Source: Pontibacillus litoralis JSM 072002 (GTDB lineage Bacteria > Bacillota > Bacilli > Bacillales > BH030062). Taken from it: a stretch of 64,000 bases of DNA. The translations under genes and the position numbers were made by a program. This document shows positions 1 through 8,462 of this stretch, in pieces. Positions within the stretch are counted from its first letter, which is position 1; each line of letters opens with the position of its first letter. The DNA is taken from positions 1 to 64,000 of the forward strand of contig NZ_AVPG01000001.1 in assembly GCF_000775615.1 (NCBI RefSeq). The letters run 5' to 3'. The notes under the pieces are model-generated. The model searched no databases and was not told where the DNA came from. It was given only the letters and a program-made list of their open reading frames with translations.

Positions 1-32
1 CAAGTTTCCGCCCATGCAGGGCGCACATCCAT

Positions 33-67
33 AAAGAAATCAGGCCCGCTTACGGCCTGATTTCTTT
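33..67. terminator. Rho-independent terminator of phoH
   Basis: A 14-bp perfect stem (33-46 with 54-67) and 7-nt loop lie just beyond the phoH stop. The minus-strand T tract is short, and the hairpin is nearly symmetrical, so it could also serve a gene entering from the left edge. The first 32 bases hold nothing I can assign. Confidence 0.8.
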
Positions 68-72
68 CGATT

Positions 73-1401
73 TTATAGAAAATCTGCTGCTAGTTGAGCT
101 AATGGTGAACGTTCCCCTTTGACGAGCTTTACATGACCACTCAGTTTTTGTTCTTTAAACTTCTCTACTACATGAATGAGACCATTATTATACTCATCTA
201 AATACGGATGATCAATTTGATGCGGATCCCCCAATAGCACAATTTTACTTCCCTCACCAATTCTAGTTAAAATCGTTTTCACTTCATGTTTCGTCAAATT
301 CTGTGCTTCATCAATTAATATAAGTTGTTCTGGAATGCTACGTCCTCTAATATATGTAAGTGCTTCTACTTGTATAGAGCCAATTCCAGAAAGGATTCCA
401 TCCAATTCTCCCGCTTTCTTTACATCGAATAAGTACTCTAAATTATCATAAATAGGTTGCATCCATGGGCGTAGTTTCTCATCCTTTTCTCCAGGTAAAA
501 AGCCTATATCTTTTCCCATTGGTACTACCGGTCTTGCCACAAGTAATTTTTTGTAAAAACCGAAGTCTTCTATTTGCATCAAACCAGTTGCAAGGGCTAG
601 CAACGTTTTTCCTGTTCCAGCTTTTCCAGCAATAGTAACAAGGGGAATATCACGCCTTAACAACAACTCCAACGCCATCACTTGCTGAGCATTTCGAGGT
701 CTAATTCCCCACGCCTGTTCATTTTGAAAACGACACTTTTGCAACGTTCCTTGTTGATTCCTTACAATTCCAATCGCAGAGTGAGAAGGATTCATTCGAT
801 TCTTCAAAATGATAAATTCATTTGGATGCATAGATTCTGCCACTTGCACTTGTAAATCTAATTCTCCCGTCTGAAAAAACAAATTAATTTCTTCTTCATT
901 TACGTACAATTCTTTAAAACCTTTATAAATAGCATCTTCATTAACAACGCGATCACTAAGAAAATCCTCCGCTTTCAACCCGATTGCATCTGCTTTGATT
1001 CTCATTAGCATATCTTTAGATACTAATACAACTTCATTATTTGACTTCTTTTCCTTTTCTTCTAGATGTAAATTCAAGGCTACAGCTAAAATTCGATTGT
1101 CATTCGTGCGCTCTAAAAATACTTCTTCTAATTTAGAAAACGATCTGTGGTTCAATTCTACTCGCAGCGTACCACCATTTACCAATGTCACGCCATCATG
1201 CAATTTCCCTTGCAAGCGAAGCTTATCCATAATTCTAGATACTTCTCGAGCATTCCGACCAATCTCATCCATGTTCCGCTTTTTTGAGTCTACTTCTTCT
1301 AACACAACTGCAGGTATTACCATTTCATGTTCCTCAAAAGCATAGATGGATTTTGGATCTTGTAATAGAACGTTCGTATCAATGACATAAATTTTTTTCA
1401 T
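73..1401 (-). CDS. phoH: PhoH family protein, PIN domain plus PhoH ATPase (YlaK)
   Basis: This is a cytoplasmic 442-residue protein with two parts. The N-terminal PIN-type nuclease domain covers about residues 1-150, with the acidic start IDTNVLL (Asp8). The C-terminal PhoH ATPase covers about 230-442, with Walker A GKAGTGKT at 259-266 and Walker B ILIDEAQ at 361-367. The family is thought to act in RNA metabolism as an ATPase/helicase with an attached toxin-like ribonuclease domain; the exact substrate is unknown. The length matches B. subtilis YlaK. It diverges from ylaJ, its B. subtilis neighbour. The ATG is preceded by CAGGAGG. Domain assignment is secure, the biological role is not. Confidence 0.93.
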   Translation of the reverse strand: MKKIYVIDTNVLLQDPKSIYAFEEHEMVIPAVVLEEVDSKKRNMDEIGRNAREVSRIMDKLRLQGKLHDGVTLVNGGTLRVELNHRSFSKLEEVFLERTNDNRILAVALNLHLEEKEKKSNNEVVLVSKDMLMRIKADAIGLKAEDFLSDRVVNEDAIYKGFKELYVNEEEINLFFQTGELDLQVQVAESMHPNEFIILKNRMNPSHSAIGIVRNQQGTLQKCRFQNEQAWGIRPRNAQQVMALELLLRRDIPLVTIAGKAGTGKTLLALATGLMQIEDFGFYKKLLVARPVVPMGKDIGFLPGEKDEKLRPWMQPIYDNLEYLFDVKKAGELDGILSGIGSIQVEALTYIRGRSIPEQLILIDEAQNLTKHEVKTILTRIGEGSKIVLLGDPHQIDHPYLDEYNNGLIHVVEKFKEQKLSGHVKLVKGERSPLAQLAADFL

Positions 1402-1523
1402 TCAGCCGCCTCCTGAGTAAATAGTCAACATTGTTTTGGCTAGGCTTCCTGCTATAGTATATGCACTTATGTATAAAGTTAGACGAACATCAAATTATAT
1501 AAACAAGAAAAGGAGGTATACTA

Positions 1524-2120
1524 ATGCGCTTTATAGTTCCATTATTTGCTGTATGTTTACTAGTAGCTTGTCAAACTCAAGAAGAAGAAAGCCTGCCAAA
1601 GCAAGAAAATAAACCACCAACTGTTCAAGTGAAAGACTCTGATCCTGCTCCAAAGGATAATTTAAGTAATCAAGAACAAGCCAGGCACTTAGCGAAAGTA
1701 GCTAAGGAAGTCCCTGATGTACGTAGTGCTACTTCAGTCGTACTTGGTCCTAATGTCGTAGTCGGCATTGATGTCGATAAAGAATTAGATCGATCGCGTG
1801 TAGGGTCTATTAAATACACTGTTGCCGAGGCATTAAAAAAGGATCCCTATGGAAAAAATGCTGTCGTTGTAGCAGATGCTGATGGCTATGAACGAATTAA
1901 GCAAATAGGATTAAAAATACAACAAGGCCATCCTATTGAAGGTATAACAGATGAGTTAGCTGCAATTATTGGCCGCTATATGCCAGAAGTTCCTGTACCA
2001 GATGAGCAGCCTACAGAACCAGATCAAAATAAGGAATCCATTGGCGACGAGCAGGAAAAAGAATTAGAAGATATCGAAAATGATCAGTCGAATCATTATA
2101 AAAATAAATCTCCATCATAA
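1524..2120 (+). CDS. ylaJ: YhcN/YlaJ family sporulation lipoprotein
   Basis: The 198-residue precursor has a short signal peptide ending in a lipobox (LVAC, Cys16), so the mature protein should be tethered to a membrane by a diacylglyceryl-cysteine. A low-complexity Glu/Pro/Lys linker follows. Residues about 45-150 form the YhcN/YlaJ domain (ARHLAKVAKEVPDV...AVVVADADG), and the tail is acidic. In B. subtilis such lipoproteins belong to the inner spore membrane and affect germination. The start is set by AAGGAGGTATACTA before the ATG. It stands opposite phoH in the same neighbourhood as in B. subtilis. The role here is inferred from family and synteny. Confidence 0.88.
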   Translation: MRFIVPLFAVCLLVACQTQEEESLPKQENKPPTVQVKDSDPAPKDNLSNQEQARHLAKVAKEVPDVRSATSVVLGPNVVVGIDVDKELDRSRVGSIKYTVAEALKKDPYGKNAVVVADADGYERIKQIGLKIQQGHPIEGITDELAAIIGRYMPEVPVPDEQPTEPDQNKESIGDEQEKELEDIENDQSNHYKNKSPS

Positions 2121-2267
2121 GGAAGTAAGACATCACCCCTAACGTTAACGTATGTAACACTTTCTTCCACTTACATTTCTTCCTTATAACCATTTCATCA
2201 CAAAACGTACGAGGAAGAAACGAAAAAGCATTTAATTTACACTTTTTTAACAATAAATAGATAAAAA

Positions 2268-2303
2268 AAGAATGCTTAACCACTTATGGATTAAGCATTC
2301 TTT
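2268..2303. terminator. Bidirectional terminator between ylaJ and the YtxH-like gene
   Basis: A 13-bp stem (AAAGAATGCTTAA paired with TTAAGCATTCTTT) lies between the convergent genes and overlaps the last codons of the minus-strand gene. Confidence 0.75.
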
Positions 2304-2584
2304 GTTGATTGTTCTTCCTTTTCCTTTATTTGATTATAATACTGCACACCGAATTGCGAACCTTCATCCACCATTTTGGTATTTTCTACACAATCGAGTT
2401 CAGGAACGCCAGCCTTCTCTAGTGGTTGATTAATCGTTTTGTTCGACTGCATACTCTGTTCATACTTTTGCTTCACTTCTACCATCTTATCCTTTACTTG
2501 TTGACGACGCTTTTCATCTTTAAGTACATATGCAGATGCTACAGTAGCAGCCCCTATAGCAGACAAAAAAAGCCCTTTCTTCAT
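2291..2584 (-). CDS. Small membrane-anchored YtxH-like protein
   Basis: The product has 97 residues when started at the ATG at 2584, which has AGGAGGAGG in front; the longer upstream frame has no such site. Residues 1-20 form one hydrophobic segment (FLSAIGAATVASAYVLK). A charged, probably helical stretch follows (DEKRRQQVKDKMVEVKQKYEQ), then a polar C-terminus. The layout resembles YtxH-domain proteins, which are small single-span proteins of unclear function, but the similarity is weak and the tail has no motif I recognise. B. subtilis has no gene here between ylaJ and ylaI, so this is probably a lineage-specific insertion. Confidence 0.7.
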   Translation of the reverse strand: MKKGLFLSAIGAATVASAYVLKDEKRRQQVKDKMVEVKQKYEQSMQSNKTINQPLEKAGVPELDCVENTKMVDEGSQFGVQYYNQIKEKEEQSTKNA

Positions 2585-2881
2585 GGTATTCCTCCTCCTA
2601 TCTATTTCTATTCCTCTATTTCCCATAGGTGACAATCCTTAAACATAGTTTATAAAATTATTTTTGAACTTACTTCTTAGTTATTGAATTAATTTGCGCC
2701 ATGCTCATTATGCGTTTCTAAAAATTACAGAGTGCTGTCCATCAAGCTCACCAATAACATAATGGTATAGCAGTCATTCCTATCATGTCATCCAATCTAT
2801 AGTTTTTTGGAAAATGTATCGAACGGAATAAGCAAATCATGCTATAATAAATAAGCAAAGAGCACAAAATGAGGTGAAAGT

Positions 2882-3085
2882 ATGCGAGTAAAATGTGTTT
2901 TATGCGAAGATGTCCATAATATAGACAGTAATTGCTTAAAAGCGAAACGCATGAGAAACAGAAGGATTCACACGTATATGTGCCCCCCTTGCCAAGAGCG
3001 CATACGCGAAAGAACGAATGAAAGAAAAGCAACAGGGAATTTCAAACTATATCGAGAGCCTGTCAAAGAGCAGCATTTATCATAG
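2882..3085 (+). CDS. ylaI: YlaI family zinc-ribbon protein
   Basis: This 67-residue cytoplasmic protein has two CxxC knuckles (C5/C8 and C34/C37), which suggest one bound zinc, followed by a basic, arginine-rich C-terminal half (RIRERTNERKA). It matches the small YlaI (DUF2197) family, found next to ylaH/ylaJ in many Bacillaceae. No function is known; a nucleic-acid or protein-binding zinc ribbon is the natural guess. GAGGTGAAAGT precedes the ATG, and a TATAAT box lies at 2843-2848. Confidence 0.82.
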   Translation: MRVKCVLCEDVHNIDSNCLKAKRMRNRRIHTYMCPPCQERIRERTNERKATGNFKLYREPVKEQHLS

Positions 3086-3102
3086 AAAAACAAAACGTAT
3101 AT

Positions 3103-3136
3103 AAAAAGGAGACTCCAGCTAAAGAGTCTCCTTTTT
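3103..3136. terminator. Bidirectional terminator between ylaI and ylaH
   Basis: A perfect 13-bp stem (AAAAAGGAGACTC with GAGTCTCCTTTTT) and 8-nt loop, with A and T tracts on both sides, separate the convergent genes. Confidence 0.88.
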
Positions 3137-3139
3137 ACT

Positions 3140-3514
3140 TTATGAAACGGAATTCCTTTCTTTCCTCTCCCGATGCAAGCGTAAACGATAAATAGCAAGC
3201 ACAAGTGTTGAAACGAGCAAACCTTCTGCAATTGGTAATGATATACCTAATGGAACCGTTAAAATAATACACCCTAATGCAAGAAAAGCATACACGATAA
3301 TACTTTTAAAGATTGGTAATTTCTTCGCAAATCCCAGCTTAAACGTTATAATAGATAACGTTAAAATAATGACATATAAAATGAGTGCGCCACGAATAGC
3401 TATCGAAACTTCACTCTGATCATTCAAATTAAATTCTTCACCTAGCCCATTAAATAATAATCGAGCAAAAAAAGACAAATCATTTGGTACTGGTATGGCA
3501 TCTGTTTGTTCCAT
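3140..3514 (-). CDS. ylaH: YlaH-like membrane protein
   Basis: The 124-residue protein has a polar N-terminus (about 1-38), then three hydrophobic segments near 40-60, 68-90 and 92-110, and a basic tail (RLRLHRERKER) that should face the cytoplasm. Length, topology and position next to ylaI fit B. subtilis YlaH, a membrane protein of unknown function. The start has an upstream AGGGGGAAC. I see no catalytic motif. Confidence 0.82.
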   Translation of the reverse strand: MEQTDAIPVPNDLSFFARLLFNGLGEEFNLNDQSEVSIAIRGALILYVIILTLSIITFKLGFAKKLPIFKSIIVYAFLALGCIILTVPLGISLPIAEGLLVSTLVLAIYRLRLHRERKERNSVS

Positions 3515-3664
3515 TCATGTTCCCCCTATTTCTCCCCATATGTAGCATATCCATTCTAATAATACTAAATCTGTTTCCATCCTGCCACCCTCACATATTT
3601 TCGTTGTTCAAATAGAGAGAAATACTGTAAACTATTTATATATTGATGTAGTAGAGGTGAAAGA

Positions 3665-3847
3665 ATGAAAAAAGAAAATATCCCATTTATTATCATTGCC
3701 ATTTTAGCCGTATTAAGCTTCATGCTTGTTGGAGTAGCAATTGGTTATCGTTCTGTCATTGGCATGCTCTTCTTCCTTGTATTAGGATTCGCTATGATGG
3801 GAATCGGTTTTTCCATCAAGCGTAAACAACGTGTATCTAATACATAG
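3665..3847 (+). CDS. ylaF: YlaF/DUF5325-like two-helix membrane protein
   Basis: The product is a 60-residue hydrophobic protein with two probable transmembrane helices (about 7-26 and 31-50) and a short basic tail (KRKQRVSNT). B. subtilis YlaF is of the same size and lies beside typA/ylaH; this assignment rests on size, topology and neighbourhood. The upstream GAGGTGAAAGA is a good ribosome binding site. The function is unknown. Confidence 0.72.
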   Translation: MKKENIPFIIIAILAVLSFMLVGVAIGYRSVIGMLFFLVLGFAMMGIGFSIKRKQRVSNT

Positions 3848-3863
3848 CATATTAAGTTGAAGT

Positions 3864-3899
3864 AATAAGTACGTGTAGCGATATCCACATGTACTTATT
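3864..3899. terminator. Bidirectional terminator between ylaF and yktC
   Basis: A 13-bp stem with one G-T pair (3864-3876 with 3887-3899) lies between two convergent genes. Confidence 0.75.
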
Positions 3900-3912
3900 G
3901 CTCTTTCCTTTC

Positions 3913-4722
3913 TTAATACTTCTTCAGTGTAATGTATTGCTCCATTATTTCTTGATGTATTGCTTTGTTCGTTGCGACGATTGAATTCGTCATCAACATA
4001 TTCACCGCCTTACCATTTGCCTGCGTTGTCATACCACCTACCTCTTGGACTAATACCATTCCAGCGGCAATATCCCAAGGAGATAGTCTCATCGTCACAT
4101 ACGCATCCATAATGCCTTCAGCTACATATGCAAACTCCAACGCGGCTGAACCGTAAGAACGTGTACCACGAACTTTACGAATTAATTGTTGTATCCCTTC
4201 TTTATGTACACGAGTATTCTCTGTTGCCCAAATACCGTTCACTCCAACTATAGCTTCTGCTAGACTTTTCTCCTTTGATAACGGACGTAGGAGATCACCA
4301 TTTTTATATGCACCTTCTCCTCGTTTAGCATGATACAAACAATCCGTCATCACATCGTAAATCAATCCAATTTCACCAACGCCATCCTGATAAACCGCTA
4401 CAGAAATAGCGAAATTACGCTTTTGATGGACGAAATTCATCGTTCCATCAATAGGATCGACTATCCATAAAGTACCTTGTAAATCTTTCACATGGTCTCC
4501 CAATCCCTCTTCCCCTAACAGACGGTGTGTTGGAAATTCACTACGTATACGCTCCGCAAAAAAACGCTCCGTATCTTGATCTATCTCTGTAACTAAATCA
4601 TTTGGATTGGATTTCGTTTCAATTACAAAAGGGCAGTGCATTTTTTGCCGAATTCGTTCACCTGCTTCGAGCACGAATTCTTTCGCTTTATAGTAAATCA
4701 TTTGCTTATCTTTATTATTCAT
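3913..4722 (-). CDS. yktC: Inositol monophosphatase family protein (YktC)
   Basis: This 269-residue enzyme belongs to the Mg2+-dependent, Li+-sensitive phosphatase family that hydrolyses inositol-1-phosphate and related sugar or nucleotide phosphates. The metal site is visible as GEEG (70-73), DPIDGT (89-94) and PWDIAAG (215-221), all intact. The start at 4722 is preferred over an upstream in-frame ATG at 4761 because TTAAAGGAGTTC sits just before it. The order yktC-ykzI-yktB is as in B. subtilis, where YktC is reported to be an inositol monophosphatase. The physiological substrate here is not determined by the sequence; a fructose-1,6-bisphosphatase activity cannot be excluded. Confidence 0.9.
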   Translation of the reverse strand: MNNKDKQMIYYKAKEFVLEAGERIRQKMHCPFVIETKSNPNDLVTEIDQDTERFFAERIRSEFPTHRLLGEEGLGDHVKDLQGTLWIVDPIDGTMNFVHQKRNFAISVAVYQDGVGEIGLIYDVMTDCLYHAKRGEGAYKNGDLLRPLSKEKSLAEAIVGVNGIWATENTRVHKEGIQQLIRKVRGTRSYGSAALEFAYVAEGIMDAYVTMRLSPWDIAAGMVLVQEVGGMTTQANGKAVNMLMTNSIVATNKAIHQEIMEQYITLKKY

Positions 4723-4819
4723 TATATAGAACTCCTTTAACGTATAATTTCTAAACGCCATAAATAAAAGTTAATCATAGTAAGTGTATCAAATTTAAAC
4801 CTAAACTTCACTTCCTGTT

Positions 4820-4870
4820 CCAATAAATGAAAAAGGAGCAAGGTTATCCTGCTCCTTTTTCATTTATTGG
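4820..4870. terminator. Long perfect hairpin at the ykzI 3' end
   Basis: Two 21-nt perfectly complementary arms (4820-4840 and 4850-4870) flank a 9-nt loop. The inner part (AAAAAGGAGCA/TGCTCCTTTTT) looks like a normal terminator. The outer part includes the last codon and stop of ykzI. Confidence 0.85.
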
Positions 4871-5049
4871 AAAGCGATCCATTCTTTCCGTAAAGCTTCT
4901 AATCTCTCTTTTATTGTTTCCATTTCCTCCTCGTCCTCTTTTTCTATTGCTTCAAATAACCGCATCAGTTCATAATCAATCTCCATCTTCACGACTGGCA
5001 AGCGATCCTTCCTACGCTTTTCTTGTAAATTTCCCATTAAACGTTTCAT
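4864..5049 (-). CDS. ykzI: Small acidic/basic helical protein, YkzI-like
   Basis: This 61-residue soluble protein starts basic (MKRLMGNLQEKRRKDR) and becomes strongly acidic (EAIEKEDEEEMETIKERLE), probably forming two helices. No known domain is obvious. B. subtilis has a gene of this size, ykzI, between yktB and yktC, and the position here is identical, so the name is given by synteny. AAGGAGTGAG lies about 12 nt before the ATG. The 3' end is folded into the adjoining hairpin. Confidence 0.7.
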   Translation of the reverse strand: MKRLMGNLQEKRRKDRLPVVKMEIDYELMRLFEAIEKEDEEEMETIKERLEALRKEWIAFQ

Positions 5050-5233
5050 TTAACAACTCACTCCTTAATGAGCTCTTTTTTTATCTATATGCTCCAATCG
5101 GTTAACATGATAAATGTTTTATTACTTTTATTTATCCAAGTAGTCCCTCATTCAAACCTTGTACATAGAATTATGTAATTCATGCGTATTATGTTAAAAT
5201 TTGAACATTGCTTAAAAAGAAAGGGGTATATAT

Positions 5234-5863
5234 ATGAATTCATTTACTGGTTTTACACAACAAGATTTCGATGTTTTTTCCATTCCTGGGTTAGAACAAA
5301 GGATGGAAGCACTTAAAACGAATGTGTCTCCTAAATTACAATGCATAGCGGAACAAATAGCACCTTCTTTAACAGCTATGACAGGTGATGAAATGTTTGT
5401 TCACGTTGCTAAACATGCTCGGCGCACAACAAATCCTCCTAATGACACATGGGCAGCAGTGGCTAGTAGTAAACGAGGGTACAAAATGCTTCCTCACTTC
5501 CAAATTGGCATGTGGGAATCCCATCTGTTCATCTGGTTTGCTATGATTTATGAAAATCCAATGAAACAGCACTATGCCAACACATTGAAACAACATATTA
5601 CCGAAGTACGAAATCATATTCCAGATTCATTCGTCTGGTCTAAAGATCATACCAAACCGGATGTCATACACAATAGTAATCTTACCAACGACAGCTTCTT
5701 ACAATTGCTTGATCGGTTAGAAAACGTAAAAAAAGCAGAGCTATTGTGCGGCATCAATATAGATCGCCATGATCCATTAATAGCAAATGGGGAAGCCCTC
5801 ATACAAAAATGTGAAGAAACCTTCCAAACGCTTGAATATTTATACCGTCTGACGAAAAAATAA
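5234..5863 (+). CDS. yktB: DUF1054 family protein (YktB)
   Basis: The 209-residue cytoplasmic protein matches the DUF1054/YktB family, starting with the typical FTxxDFDVFxIxGLExRM pattern (here FTQQDFDVFSIPGLEQRM) and containing VHVAKHARRTTNPPNDTW. Structures of family members are known but no reaction is established. The length is normal for the family. AGAAAGGGGT precedes the ATG. It lies upstream of typA, with a repeat region and the typA promoter between them. Confidence 0.88.
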   Translation: MNSFTGFTQQDFDVFSIPGLEQRMEALKTNVSPKLQCIAEQIAPSLTAMTGDEMFVHVAKHARRTTNPPNDTWAAVASSKRGYKMLPHFQIGMWESHLFIWFAMIYENPMKQHYANTLKQHITEVRNHIPDSFVWSKDHTKPDVIHNSNLTNDSFLQLLDRLENVKKAELLCGINIDRHDPLIANGEALIQKCEETFQTLEYLYRLTKK

Positions 5864-5887
5864 ATAATGTAATAAAGCACCATGCGA

Positions 5888-5964
5888 GAAAGAAAAGAAC
5901 AACCTAACAAGGAATAATAAAATCTTTGTAAATTAATTAACGTAGTTCTGTGTTCTTTTCTTTC
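5888..5964. repeat. 14-bp inverted repeat between yktB and typA
   Basis: GAAAGAAAAGAACA (5888-5901) is exactly complementary to TGTTCTTTTCTTTC (5951-5964), 49 nt apart. Each arm is nearly all purine or all pyrimidine. The right arm ends about 18 bp before the typA -10 box. It may be the yktB terminator, an operator, or chance in A/T-rich DNA. Confidence 0.6.
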
Positions 5965-5978
5965 TTTCTATATATTTA

Positions 5979-5987
5979 TGTTATAAT
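5979..5987 (+). promoter_or_regulatory. Extended -10 promoter of typA
   Basis: TGTTATAAT (5979-5987) matches the sigma-A extended -10 motif TGnTATAAT. No good -35 box is present. The predicted transcript has a leader of about 45 nt. Confidence 0.6.
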
Positions 5988-6040
5988 AAGCAAGTTCATT
6001 AACGAACGAGATTTGATTTGATAGAGGAGAGTATAGACGA

Positions 6041-7864
6041 ATGAATATACGAGAAGACCTTCGTAATATTGCAATTATCGCACACGTTGATCACGGAAAA
6101 ACAACTTTAGTTGACCAAATGTTACACCAATCTGGTACCTTTCGTGAAAATGAACAAGTAGACGAGCGTGCAATGGACTCGAATGATATTGAGAAAGAAC
6201 GCGGTATTACTATTTTAGCGAAAAATACAGCGATTAATTACCATGATAAGCGTATTAACATATTAGATACACCAGGCCATGCTGACTTCGGTGGTGAAGT
6301 AGAGCGTATTTTAAAAATGGTTGATGGCGTATTACTAGTTGTGGACGCTTATGAAGGTTGTATGCCGCAAACACGCTTTGTGCTCAAAAAAGCTTTAGAA
6401 CAAAAATTAAAACCAATTGTCGTACTAAATAAAATTGACCGCCCTAGCGCTCGACCATCAGAGGTAGTAGATGAAGTATTAGATTTGTTTATCGAATTAG
6501 GTGCTGATGATGAGCAATTAGAATTCCCCGTTGTTTACGCATCTGCTTTACAAGGAACTTCTGGTCTAGAACCAGAGGACCAACAAGAAACCATGGATCC
6601 AATTTTAGAAACGATCCTCGAATCTATTCCAGGCCCAATTGATAACATCCAAGACCCATTACAATTCCAAATCACACTATTAGATTACAACGAATTTGTC
6701 GGTCGTATTGGTATCGGCCGTATTTTTAGAGGGAGTATAAAGGTTGGCCAACAGGTTGCTTTACTGAAGAAAGATGGTACTTCACAAAACTTCCGCATTT
6801 CGAAATTATTCGGATTTATCGGGCTTAAACGTGTTGAAATTACAGAAGCAAAAGCTGGTGACATCGTAGCTGTAGCTGGAATGGAAGGCATTAACGTTGG
6901 GGAGACAGTAGCAGATATCAACCAACCAGAAGCGTTACCAATCCCGAGAATTGACGAGCCGACCCTTCAAATGACCTTTTTAACAAACAATAGTCCGTTT
7001 GCCGGAAAAGAAGGTGACTATGTAACTGCACGCAAAATTGAGGAACGCCTTCGTACCCAATTAGAAACAGACGTTAGTTTACGAGTTGAGGAAACAGAAT
7101 CTCCAGACAAATGGATTGTAAGTGGACGTGGGGAGTTGCACCTTTCTATTCTTATTGAGAACATGCGTCGTGAAGGATATGAGCTGCAAATCTCCAAACC
7201 ACAAGTAATTATTAAAGAAGTAGATGGTATGTTATGCGAGCCAATGGAGCATGTACAAATAGATGTTCCTGAAGAATATACCGGTGCAGTGATGGAAGCG
7301 TTAGGTCATCGTAAAGGTGAAATGCTCGATATGACTAATCACGGCACAGGACAAGTCCGTATCGAGTTTAAAGTTCCTTCTAGAGGTCTTATTGGCTACT
7401 CAACAGAATTCATGTCTCAAACACGTGGCTATGGTATTCTAAACCATACCTTCAGTGGTTATGAGCCAGTTGTCGAAGGTAATGTCGGTGGTCGTCGTCA
7501 AGGTGTACTTGTTGCTCTTGAAAACGGTAAAGCAAGCACATACGGTATCATGCAGCTTGAGGACCGCGGAACAATTTTTGTTGAACCAACAACAGAAGTG
7601 TATGCAGGAATGATTGTAGGAGAACACAACCGTGATAATGACTTAACTGTAAACATTACCAAAGAGAAACATTTAACTAACGTACGTTCTGCTACGAAAG
7701 ATCAAACGAATACAATCAAAAGTACTCGTAAGTTAACGCTTGAAGAAGCGATTCAATATTTAAATGACGACGAGTATTGTGAAGTAACACCAGAAAGCGT
7801 TCGTCTACGCAAGCAAATTCTTAACAAAAATGAACGTGAAAAACAGGCAAAGAAAAAGAAATAA
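6041..7864 (+). CDS. typA: Ribosome-associated translational GTPase TypA/BipA
   Basis: This 607-residue GTPase has the full family architecture. The G domain (about 1-200) carries G1 AHVDHGKT (14-21), the RGITI switch, DTPGHADF and NKID. A beta-barrel domain II, EF-G-like domains III and V, and the BipA-specific C-terminal domain ([21 protein letters not shown]) follow. It binds the 70S ribosome at the EF-G site and assists large-subunit assembly and growth under stress, especially cold. It ends in the lysine-rich tail usual for Firmicutes. GAGGAGAG lies 13 nt before the ATG. In B. subtilis it is ylaG in the same block. Confidence 0.97.
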   Translation: MNIREDLRNIAIIAHVDHGKTTLVDQMLHQSGTFRENEQVDERAMDSNDIEKERGITILAKNTAINYHDKRINILDTPGHADFGGEVERILKMVDGVLLVVDAYEGCMPQTRFVLKKALEQKLKPIVVLNKIDRPSARPSEVVDEVLDLFIELGADDEQLEFPVVYASALQGTSGLEPEDQQETMDPILETILESIPGPIDNIQDPLQFQITLLDYNEFVGRIGIGRIFRGSIKVGQQVALLKKDGTSQNFRISKLFGFIGLKRVEITEAKAGDIVAVAGMEGINVGETVADINQPEALPIPRIDEPTLQMTFLTNNSPFAGKEGDYVTARKIEERLRTQLETDVSLRVEETESPDKWIVSGRGELHLSILIENMRREGYELQISKPQVIIKEVDGMLCEPMEHVQIDVPEEYTGAVMEALGHRKGEMLDMTNHGTGQVRIEFKVPSRGLIGYSTEFMSQTRGYGILNHTFSGYEPVVEGNVGGRRQGVLVALENGKASTYGIMQLEDRGTIFVEPTTEVYAGMIVGEHNRDNDLTVNITKEKHLTNVRSATKDQTNTIKSTRKLTLEEAIQYLNDDEYCEVTPESVRLRKQILNKNEREKQAKKKK

Positions 7865-7911
7865 TAGCTCATTTAAAAGCGGGACTATCTCAAATGAACT
7901 GAATCCTATTA

Positions 7912-8120
7912 AGTAGACACTAAATAAAAAAGAGATCTGGCTTTTTAAACAGCGATGAGATGACTTCGATAAGCAGCCGGAGTCATCTTTTTTTAAAATC
8001 CATTGCTTTCTACCTTGTGTTATAGTGCTCCATATATTCATTAATCATATTCTTTAAGTCTGCTATGTTTTGCTTAAAAGAATAACCCCGAATAGGTCCA
8101 CTTTTTTTAAAGTGTCTACT
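7912..8120 (-). mobile_element. Internally deleted IS3-family (IS150-like) insertion remnant
   Basis: On the minus strand the stretch encodes the end of an IS3-family OrfB transposase. One frame reads FKQNIADLKNMINEYMEHYN, then an in-frame TAG. A shifted frame reads KKMTPAAYRSHLIAV and stops at 7945; the family signature here is roughly EYxxYYNxKRxQWxLKKMTPxxYRxHL. AGTAGACACT (7912-7921) and AGTGTCTACT (8111-8120) are perfect inverted ends, followed inward by A/T-rich, similar sequence. Most of the transposase is missing, so the element is dead. It separates typA from yktA. The boundaries are my estimate from the inverted ends. Confidence 0.75.
7957..7998 (+). terminator. Terminator-like hairpin downstream of typA
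   Basis: AGATGACT pairs with AGTCATCT and is followed by TTTTTTT. It lies inside the IS remnant's transposase tail but would stop typA transcription. Confidence 0.55.
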
Positions 8121-8131
8121 ATTCGGGGTTT
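8084..8131. terminator. Long near-perfect hairpin at the IS remnant's edge
   Basis: AACCCCGAATAG pairs with CTATTCGGGGTT, with an inner CACTTT/AAAGTG stem, making an almost continuous 48-nt palindrome. It lies just beyond the yktA stop and may terminate transcription from either side. Confidence 0.55.
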
Positions 8132-8158
8132 CCGTTCATACGATAGTCCCTCTTTTTA

Positions 8159-8446
8159 TTACTTTAACGATACGATAGCTTGAGCTGAACTATTCTTCGC
8201 CTCTTGCACCGCTTTATAAATAGAATAACCTGATTGTTGTGCAAATTGCTTATCTAGTGCCTTTTCTTCGCTTTTTGAAGGAATAATTTGTTTAAATCGT
8301 CGGTATGCTGACAAAAAATCTTCTTTCTCCACACCTTGTTCATACATCTTCTCGACTAATTGATAAAAATGAACTACATTAATAATTTCTTCTGTATTCC
8401 AATGCTCTGTATCAATTGGGTAGTTATAGCTATTTTCTTCACTCAC
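8159..8446 (-). CDS. yktA: UPF0223 family protein (YktA)
   Basis: The 95-residue soluble helical protein matches UPF0223/YktA, with the conserved YPIDTEHWNTEEIINVVHFY start and a C-terminal GYSIYKAVQEAK segment. Function is unknown. The start codon is GTG, supported by AAGGAGCG eight bases upstream. It follows the nitronate monooxygenase-like gene by 16 nt and is probably cotranscribed with it. Confidence 0.88.
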   Translation of the reverse strand: MSEENSYNYPIDTEHWNTEEIINVVHFYQLVEKMYEQGVEKEDFLSAYRRFKQIIPSKSEEKALDKQFAQQSGYSIYKAVQEAKNSSAQAIVSLK

Positions 8447-8462
8447 AGATAAAACGCTCCTT

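Noticed and set aside
995-1345. 116-codon plus-strand frame inside phoH
   Set aside because: Antisense to a well-supported gene, with no ribosome binding site and Ser/Thr/Phe-rich composition typical of a shadow.
2011-2283. 90-codon minus-strand frame over the ylaJ 3' end
   Set aside because: Overlaps ylaJ and its terminator; no start site, no family.
7805-8041. 78-codon minus-strand frame after typA
   Set aside because: It is the frameshifted reading of the IS3 transposase tail and runs into typA antisense; described as a remnant instead.
7912-8131. CRISPR-like or tandem-repeat array
   Set aside because: The repeats are inverted ends and hairpin arms of one IS remnant; there are no regular spacers.
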